Part shown: positions 24,328 through 30,442 of the stretch, one piece after another | How the letters are laid out: each line of letters begins with the position of its first letter | Numbering within the stretch: the stretch's first letter is position 1 | Source of the DNA: Thamnocephalis sphaerospora | Taxonomy: Eukaryota > Zoopagomycota > Zoopagomycetes > Zoopagales > Sigmoideomycetaceae | Direction of reading: 5' to 3' | DNA length: 30,442 bases | Assembly: GCA_003614735.1 (NCBI GenBank) | Contig: KZ992567.1 | Coordinates: 1-30,442, forward strand | Notes under the pieces: generated by a model | Databases searched by the model: none | Seen by the model: the letters and a program-made list of their open reading frames with translations, nothing else | Told to the model about the DNA's origin: nothing | Made by a program: the position numbers and the translations under genes

Positions 24328-25967
24328 CGAGATAACAACGTCCTCCTTGCGGTTGACCAGTTGGCGGTTGAGCTCCTCAATAACCGCCTGTGGCTTGAGA
24401 CGTGCCTGAGACTCGTCGGCCGCCTGGCGCGGGAAAGTGAACGGATGCTCACGCTTCCACGTGTTGATCTGCGCAAACCACGTCTTGCGCTCGGAAAACT
24501 CGAGCAGCGGCAGCAGCTGCGACAGACTCTCAATCACATCGCCTTCAATCGCCTCGGTAGCCTGCACCACCTTGTTGATGTTCTTGGGCATCACCTCAAA
24601 GTGGATAATGCCACCACGACCTTCAGCGGCGGCCTTGCGCGCCTCCGGAGCAAAGCCTAGTCGATGGCACACCGTGAGGTTAGCATGTAAAGCGCAAAAG
24701 GCCAAGTCAGCAGCGCAGTAGCAACTTACGCTTTGTGTTGCCGGTAACACGGTCGTCAAAGCGAGCACCCAGTGCAATTATCACATCGGCCGACTGCATG
24801 GCCAGGTTGGCGTAAACGCTACCGTGCATACCAAGCATGTGCAGACTGCGCGGATCCTCCTCATCGAACGCGCCCAGGCCCATCAGCGTGGTGGTGACGG
24901 GCAGGTTGGCACGGTCAGCAAACTCGCGCAGCAGCTTGGGACCTTCGGGACTACCGAGAATGCCCTGGCCAGCGTAGACGACGGGGCGCTTGGCTGCGTT
25001 GATCAACTTGGCCGCACGCAGTAGGTGCTCGGGGGTGCCCATATCGGTCATACCGGCCACACCACTCAGCAGCGTGCCCGTCGGACGACTGGGAATGGCA
25101 CGTGGGGGCGGGATAGCCTTGCGCAGAATGGACGCCGTCACATCCTTGGGCAGATCAACGAGGACTGGTCCAGGCCGACCCGAAGTGGCAATCTGGAAGG
25201 CCTCATCAATGCGACGCGGCAGATCGGCAATGTCCTTGACCATCACATTCCACTGTCGAGACATGCACGACCGTTAGCCACACGTGCAAGCACATCGCGT
25301 AGACTACCATCGTCGCTTACCTTGGTGCAAGCGCGCGAGATGCCAATCACATCCGCTTCCTGGAAAGCGTCGGTGCCAATGGCCGACGTGGGCACCTGGC
25401 CGCAAAAGACGACGAGCGGGGTGCCGTCCGAGTAGGCATCCTGCATGGCTGTAACCACGTTGGTGGCGCCTGGGCCAGACGTAACGAGCACGACACCTGG
25501 CTTGCCACTGTGGTAACCGTATAAGCAGGTGGCAACACCTACAGTGCGTTCTTTTGCGCTTACCTTGCACGCGCATAGCCTTCAGCCATGTGACCTGCTC
25601 CTTGTTCATGGCGAGGCAGCACAAACTCGAAATGCTGCGATTGGTAGATGGCATCAAAGACAGGCAAAATCGCACCGCCTGGATAGCCAAAGATATGCTT
25701 GACACCGTGGCGCAGCATCATCTCGTGGAAGATTTGGCCGCCTGACATGCCAATGAACGACGTGTCCTCGGCGGCCAACGTCGAATGAAGCGTCGAGACT
25801 GGCTTGATTGCAGCTGGCTGGGCCGCGGGCTGAGCCGCCGTAGCCGTCGAAGGGGCAGCCGCCGCCGCCGCTCCAGCTGAGCTAGACTGCAGGTGACGGA
25901 CGACCGCTGCTGCCAACGGGCGACGAGCTGACACGGCAGCACGCGCAATCTGACGAGCGGCAAGCAT
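23767..25967 (-). CDS. ILV2: Acetolactate synthase, catalytic subunit, mitochondrial
   Basis: Four exons: 25967-25564, 25507-25321, 25252-24730, 24656-23767; 667 residues (yeast Ilv2 is 687). It joins two pyruvates to acetolactate, or pyruvate and 2-oxobutyrate to acetohydroxybutyrate, the first shared step of valine, leucine and isoleucine synthesis. The first 35 residues are an Arg/Ala/Ser-rich mitochondrial presequence ([17 protein letters not shown]). The N-terminal ThDP fold has [13 protein letters not shown] and catalytic E121 in [16 protein letters not shown]. The middle FAD region includes [20 protein letters not shown]. The C-terminal ThDP/Mg motif is [10 protein letters not shown]...LVLNN (533-564), followed by [16 protein letters not shown]. 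The C-terminus [15 protein letters not shown] is typical. It is divergent from ILV5 and complete; its regulatory partner ILV6 lies 2.5 kb from its start. Confidence 0.97.
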
Positions 25968-26730
25968 GGTGAGAGGCAGAAAAGCCGAAAAGGTGTAGGC
26001 CAAAGGCAAACGAGTGCAGTCACAGCCTAGTCAAGGTGGTGGTGATGGCTGTCTTTGAGAGCTAAACCATGCGTGTTAGCCGAAACCGACATGACGACGA
26101 CGACTGCAGCAGCAGCAGCAGCAGCGACCATCACAGCAAGACTTACAGGCGCCAACACAGAGACACGGACGTACACACACACACGCGCGTACGAGGACAA
26201 ACACGAGTAGCGTGTTCAAAGGTGAAGAGGCAGGTCGGTGGGCCGGAGCCGGCGGCGTACTTGGCCGACGTGTATATTATAGCGGAGCACCAGGTGCTGA
26301 TGGCGCGCAGCTGAATGACTGTGCCAAATGCCGTACTGATGCTGCATGGCCATTGGTGGGATCTTATCATGATGGACAGCCACGCCATCAGGGATCACGC
26401 ACGGTAGCACGTGTAAGGAGGCGGAGATGATCGCACACAGAGGGTGGGAAGCTTCATCAACATCAGCATCCGCCTCATCAGGATTCGCATCAAGACACAT
26501 TGGAGATGGCGCATCTCTTGCGGGCGATGCGATGGTATCGCGTCGGCCACATCCACTGGTGCATCCGACTGGACACGGCGGTGCCACGCATCCGATGCGC
26601 ACACACTTAAAGACTGACGCAGCCGCTGCCACCGCCGGCAAACACCATCAACCAACCATCCACGACACCTCTTTCTCCCTCCGGGCCAGCCTCTCGCGTG
26701 CACATACCACCACCACTCACTAAACATACC
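25968..26730. promoter_or_regulatory. Divergent ILV2-ILV5 promoter
   Basis: The 763 bp between the two starts hold several signals: a Leu3-form site (26242-26253), an AT-rich TATATTATA-like box (26273-26281), an E-box CACGTG (26408-26413), and a (CAG)6 run at 26107-26124 next to GAC repeats. On the ILV2 side the leader has an upstream ATG at 26092 opening a 21-codon frame that stops at 26027. A GCTAAC...TTTAG inside it could instead be the 3' end of a leader intron. Confidence 0.5.
26242..26253. promoter_or_regulatory. Leu3-type binding site
   Basis: The sequence gccggagccggc fits GCCGGNNCCGGC, the site of the zinc-cluster regulator Leu3, which in yeast controls ILV2, ILV5, LEU1, LEU2 and LEU4 in response to alpha-isopropylmalate. 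It lies between divergent ILV2 and ILV5. I noticed no other CCGGNNCCGG in non-coding parts of the window, but I could not search exhaustively. Confidence 0.55.
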
Positions 26731-28004
26731 ATGGCTTCGCTTGCCCGTCAGCTGCTTCGTGCTGCCCCGCGTGCCTCCATGGCCGCTGTGCCGCGTCTGG
26801 CGCGTGCCAACCTGGTGACGCTGACGCGTCGTGCTGCCCCGCTGGCTGCCACGCGTGCCACCATCGGTTCGGTAAGTAGTAGTAGTCGTTGTTTGCGCGG
26901 GTGGCCTCCTTGATATACCGCGTGCTAATCGGCCCACAGCAGGTCCGTACCCTCAAGACGCTCGACTTTGGCGGCACGCCAGAGACCGTCTACGAGCGTT
27001 CCGACTATCCCAACGAGAAGCTGCAAAAGATCTTTGCCAACGACACGCTGGCGGTCATCGGCTACGGCCCGCAGGGTCACGGCCAGGCGCTTAACCTGCG
27101 CGATAACGGCCTGCCGGTCATTGTCGGCGTGCGCAAGGATGGGCGCAGCTGGAAAAAGGCGGTCGATGAGGGCTGGGTGCCGGGCAAGAACCTGTTCTCG
27201 ATCGAGGAAGCGTGCGAGCGCGGCACGGTCATCATGAACCTGCTGTCGGACGCGGCTCAGTCTGAGCTGTGGCCGACGGTCAAGTCGTACCTCACCAAGG
27301 GCAAGACCCTGTACTTTAGCCACGGCTTCTCGGTCGTCTACCACGAGGACACCAAGGTCCAGGTGCCCAAGGACATTGACGTGATCCTGGCCGCGCCCAA
27401 GGGCTCCGGCTTCACCGTCCGCCGTCTCTTCCTGGAGGGCCGCGGTATCAACTCGTCCTACGCCGTCTGGCAGGACGTGTCGGGCCAGGCGGCCGAGCGT
27501 GCACGCGCGCTGGGCGTCGGCATCGGCAGCGGCTACCTGTACGAGACCACCTTCAAGAAGGAGGTCTACTCTGACCTGGTCGGCGAGCGTGGTGCGCTTA
27601 TGGGCGGCATCTACGGCATGTTCCTGGCCCAGTACGAGGTGCTGCGCGCTCGCGGTCACTCGCCGTCCGAGGCCTTCAACGAGACGGTCGAGGAGGCTAC
27701 CCAGTCGCTCTACCCGCTGATTGGCGAGAACGGCATGGACTGGATGTACGCCAACTGCTCGACCACCGCCCAGCGCGGTGCGCTCGACTGGTACCGCCCG
27801 TTCCACGATGCCTGCAAGCCTGTCTTTGAGCGCCTGTACGAGTCGGTGGCCGACGGTAGCGAGACCCGCCGCAGCCTGGACAAGAACTCGCGCCCCGACT
27901 ACCGTGAGAGCCTCGAGAAAGAGCTGAAGGAGATTAAGGAGCACGAGATGTGGCGTGCCGGCGAGGCGGTCCGCAGCCTGCGTCCCGAGAACAACAAGGC
28001 TTAA
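26731..28004 (+). CDS. ILV5: Ketol-acid reductoisomerase, mitochondrial
   Basis: Two exons: 26731-26871 and 26940-28004; 401 residues (yeast Ilv5 is 395). It isomerises and reduces acetolactate or acetohydroxybutyrate with NADPH and Mg, the second shared step of valine and isoleucine synthesis and the source of the leucine precursor. Exon 1 encodes the whole presequence (MASLARQLLRAAPRASMAAV, Arg-rich, no acids). The Rossmann fold starts VIGYGPQGHGQALNLRDNG (GYGPQGHGQ 88-96). The knotted helical domain has DLVGERGALMGGIYGMF with the metal-binding D and E, and ENGMDWMYANCSTTAQRGALDW. An intron right at the targeting/mature boundary is neat. The acceptor may be CACAG or CAGCAG, a one-residue choice. 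A pyrimidine-rich run (28017-28049) follows the stop. Very GC-biased codons suggest high expression. Confidence 0.97.
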
Positions 28005-28504
28005 GGCATGAGCGCGCGCTTTCTCTCTCCCTCTCTTCTCCCTTTTTACCGCTGCATTTGTTGCTGCTCTCGCGGTCTACACACACCCATTCACTGGCAT
28101 TAAAGAATGTACCCCAGATCAAAGTCTATCGGCGCGTGCTCATTGGCGCTTCAAGTGTACAGGTGGTGGCGGTGGCCTTTACTGATGAAGATGATCGTTT
28201 GGCCGTGGCCTGGCGATGATGGATCAAACACCGATGACTCGGCCGCTGGCGTCTTAAGTCGACCGACACCGTCGTCTGGCTGGCCGCCATGTTACGCGCT
28301 CACCACCCTCTCTTCCTCGCCCTTTCGCTCTGTTCATTGCTGCCAGCGTTAGCCAGCGTGCTAGCGTGCCTTGACCGTCTACGCTTGCTCTAGCCGTTGC
28401 TGCTGCTGCTATTGCTGCTACCACTACTACGGCTGCTGCTGCTGCTGCTACTGCTATCGTCCCTCTTCACAGTTGACAAGGGTCGCGTTTCGACCGCCAT
28501 CAGT
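28005..28504. promoter_or_regulatory. ILV5-ILV6 intergenic region with Gcn4-type site and leucine-codon tract
   Basis: This 500 bp gap contains ATGACTC at 28234-28240, the core of the Gcn4/Cpc1 bZIP site for general amino acid control, 265 bp before the ILV6 ATG. From 28397 to 28468 a CTG/CTA/TTG tract runs in frame with ILV6 (see findings). A TAG at 28391-28393 closes this frame upstream, and no ATG precedes the tract, so ordinary translation should begin at 28505. Confidence 0.5.
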
Positions 28505-29681
28505 ATGCTGGCCAACGCAAGTGCACGCGCTCTAGCGCGCCTTGCGCGTCAGCCTACCACGCAGGTAAGAAGCAGACGCGAGTTGGCGTCGACCGAGACT
28601 GGAACGGTGGGATCTGGCTCACCGTATAGCGCGGCTGCCACTTAGCGACTGGCATGGGCTGCTGCTGCGCCTGCCGTCCATCAGCGCCGCTGGGACTCGT
28701 CCGCGTCCTCCACGTCGGCCATTACATTCAAGCTGCATCGCCATCGGCGCCATCTGCCACCGCTGCCAACCGCGCCGCAGCCCACCGCTGAAGAAGCCGT
28801 CACCAACATTCTCTACAACACGCCAGACTCTAGCACGCAGCCTTCGCAGCGTCGCGTGCTCAGCTGTCTGGTGCAGGATGAGCCCGGTGTGCTCAGCCGT
28901 GTGAGCGGTATTCTGGCCGGCCGTGGTTTCAACATTGAGAGCCTGGTGGTGTCCAAGACGGAAGTGCGCGATCTCAGCCGCATGACCATCATTGTCAAGG
29001 GCCAGGAAGCGGTGGTGGAGCAGGCACGACGCCAGCTGGAAGATCTGGTACGTGATGGTGGTGATCGTCGTCGTAGAGTGGTTAGAATGGCCGAATGATA
29101 TGCATCGCTCATGCCATCTTGGATGCAGGTGCCGGTATGGGCTGTGATCGACTATACAGGCGCGCGTCTGGTAGAGCGCGAGCTGCTGCTGGTCAAGGTA
29201 TCCACGCTGGGTCCAGAGCAGGAGCTAGAGCGCCAGCGCCAGCTCCAGCGTGCTGCCGCCGGAGATCTGACCGCGCAGGAAGCCGAGGCAAGTCACCGTG
29301 AGAACGTAAACGTATAGCCGAAACGCCATCCTGCTAACCCTGTTTCCGCGCACTCAGCAGGCTTCCACCAAACTGCCCCCTCCCAGTGTGATGCTGCGCG
29401 AGACACAAGATAATCTACGCGCGCTGTCGGAATTGGCAAACCTGTTCCGTGGCCGCGTGGTCGACGTTAGCGCCGGATCGGTCGTACTAGAGCTCTGTGC
29501 AAAGTCCAACCGCATCGAGGCCTTTGTCAAGCTGATCCAGCCGTTTGGCATTCTCGAAGCCGCTCGCAGCGGTGTCATGGCCATGCCGCGGGCCTACATG
29601 CCTGGCCAGGAAGATGCAGATGCCAATGCGCCAACTGCCTCTGAGCCGACCGTGGATGCGACCATGCTCCCGCCTGGCTAA
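28505..29681 (+). CDS. ILV6: Acetolactate synthase, regulatory subunit, mitochondrial
   Basis: Four exons: 28505-28564, 28646-29047, 29129 to 29287 or 29305, and 29358/29361-29681; about 313-320 residues (yeast Ilv6 is 309). It binds Ilv2, raises its activity and makes it sensitive to valine. The presequence is MLANASARALARLARQPTTQ plus Arg/Ala-rich residues from exon 2. The ACT domain begins at about residue 90 (RRVLSCLVQDEPGVLSRVSGILAGRGFNIESL). The second conserved part has VPVWAVIDYTGARLVERELLLVKVSTLGPE and, in exon 4, LFRGRVVDVSAGSVVLELCAK and PFGILEAARSGVMAMPR. The last intron has two in-frame donors: GAG|GCAAGT (a GC donor) or AAC|GTAAAC, differing by six residues. The exon 2 start is after CTTAG; a later CATCAG is also in phase. 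Same strand as ILV5 and LEU2. Confidence 0.95.
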
Positions 29682-30047
29682 TCGCCACCATAGGCATTCC
29701 TTGTGTATGCCTACCTCTCTTTCTCTCTGCAATATACTGCGCTTACTTTTGCCATCTGTGTCGAGTGAGTGAGATGTGTGACCATGGCCAGCCACGTGAT
29801 GGGATCAGACATCATCATCATCAGCATCATCGCTGATCAGCGCACATCAGCCATCGCGGCAGCAAACAAATAGGCCGCGCCATCAGACCAGACTCCCCAC
29901 CACCAACGCCTCTTCTTTACCCACTCTTCACTACTACCAACGAGCTATCTGGCTTATTGCTCTGTTGGTGTATATTCCAACCGACTACCAACGCGTATCG
30001 ATTTGCTCTCTCTCTCTCTTGTTTTATCCACACACTGCGCATCCTCC
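29682..30047 (+). promoter_or_regulatory. ILV6-LEU2 gap with E-box and TATA-like box
   Basis: CACGTG at 29793-29798, an ATC-rich run at about 29813-29833 and a TATATT at 29971-29976, 72-77 bp before the LEU2 ATG. A (CT)n run at 30006-30019 lies just ahead of the start. I see no Leu3 or Gcn4 site here. Confidence 0.35.
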
Positions 30048-30442
30048 ATGCCGCAAGCAGTCCGCAAGGAAACAGTGGTCGTGGTAGCTGGCGACGGTGT
30101 TGGCCCTGAAGTGTGCGCCGAGGCCGTCAAGGTACTGCGCGCCGTGAATGAACTGCGTGGCGCGCGCAATGGCGTCACGCTTGAGCTAGCGGACGCGCTT
30201 ATTGGCGGCGCAGCCATTGAAGCCACAGGTAAGCGCACGTCACGCGTTAGTCATCCATGGACTGTGACGCTTATTATATTGCCTTAGGTGTGCCTCTGCC
30301 GGATGCCACACTGGACGCTTGCCGTTCGGCCAAGGCAATTCTGCTGGGCGCTGTCGGTGGCCCGCAGTGGCCGCATCCCATCGACCCGGCTGATCCGAGC
30401 AAGGGCCTGACGCCACGTCCCGAAGAGGGCATTCTGAAGCTG
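30048..30442 (+). CDS. LEU2: 3-isopropylmalate dehydrogenase, N-terminal part (cut by window end)
   Basis: Exons 30048-30228 and 30288-30442 onwards. Leu2 oxidises and decarboxylates 3-isopropylmalate to 2-oxoisocaproate with NAD, in the leucine branch. The start [22 protein letters not shown] holds the family's G-D-G-x-G-P-E-V opening, so there is no mitochondrial presequence and the enzyme should be cytosolic as in yeast. Further blocks are [38 protein letters not shown] and RPEEGILKL, the nicotinamide/substrate side of the active site. A 13-residue insert rich in Pro and Asp sits between GGPQW and RPEEG. The intron falls inside the conserved A-T-G-x-P-L-P and is confirmed by frame. About three quarters of the gene lies beyond the window. 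Confidence 0.95.

Noticed and set aside
26925-27944. 339-residue minus-strand open frame inside ILV5
   Set aside because: It is an antisense shadow of strongly biased codons; it spans the well-supported ILV5 exon and resembles nothing.

Overview
The window looks like nuclear DNA of a fungus. Its genes are cut by short spliceosomal introns, mostly about 50-100 nt, usually GT-AG with branch sites such as GCTAAC or CTGAC. The gene set (Cgr1, Sap30, Dsc4/DUF1746, Pap1, mitochondrial Ilv2/Ilv5/Ilv6, cytosolic Leu2) is fungal. I cannot place the lineage more finely from sequence alone. TAG ends seven complete genes and TAA ends four, so TAG is a normal stop here. Intron joins were chosen by reading frame and family alignment from memory, and the phases of all proposed exons agree.

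Layout. 1-520: a decayed LINE reverse-transcriptase fragment. 1125-2361 (-): a 2-oxoglutarate/Fe(II) oxygenase, with a TATA box and a cluster of TGACGTGG-type motifs upstream. 3718-6093 (-): an 11-exon Sey1/RHD3-like GTPase that is short and lacks a visible membrane hairpin. 6978-10162 (-): 14-exon nuclear poly(A) polymerase Pap1, with one in-frame TAG in a conserved block and one GC-AG intron. 10885-13047 (-): intronless RGS-domain protein. 15120-17093 (-): intronless protein with about 13 Sel1 repeats. 17094-19668: a 2.6 kb gap with purine-rich and dinucleotide tracts. 19669-20625 (+): Cgr1 with a long N-terminal extension. 20783-22071 (-): Dsc4-like DUF1746 membrane protein. 22563-23210 (+): Sap30-like Sin3/HDAC subunit.

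The most striking part is 23767-30442: ILV2 (-), then ILV5, ILV6 and LEU2 (all +), next to each other with nothing between. They encode the catalytic and regulatory subunits of acetolactate synthase, the next enzyme of the valine/isoleucine pathway, and the leucine-branch dehydrogenase. LEU2 runs off the window end, so the group may continue. The ILV2-ILV5 divergent promoter holds a full match to the Leu3 site form GCCGGNNCCGGC, and the ILV5-ILV6 gap holds a Gcn4-type ATGACTC. The sequence upstream of ILV6 also has an in-frame tract of 19 leucine codons in 24. Together these suggest a co-regulated branched-chain amino acid gene cluster, which is unusual for a eukaryote.
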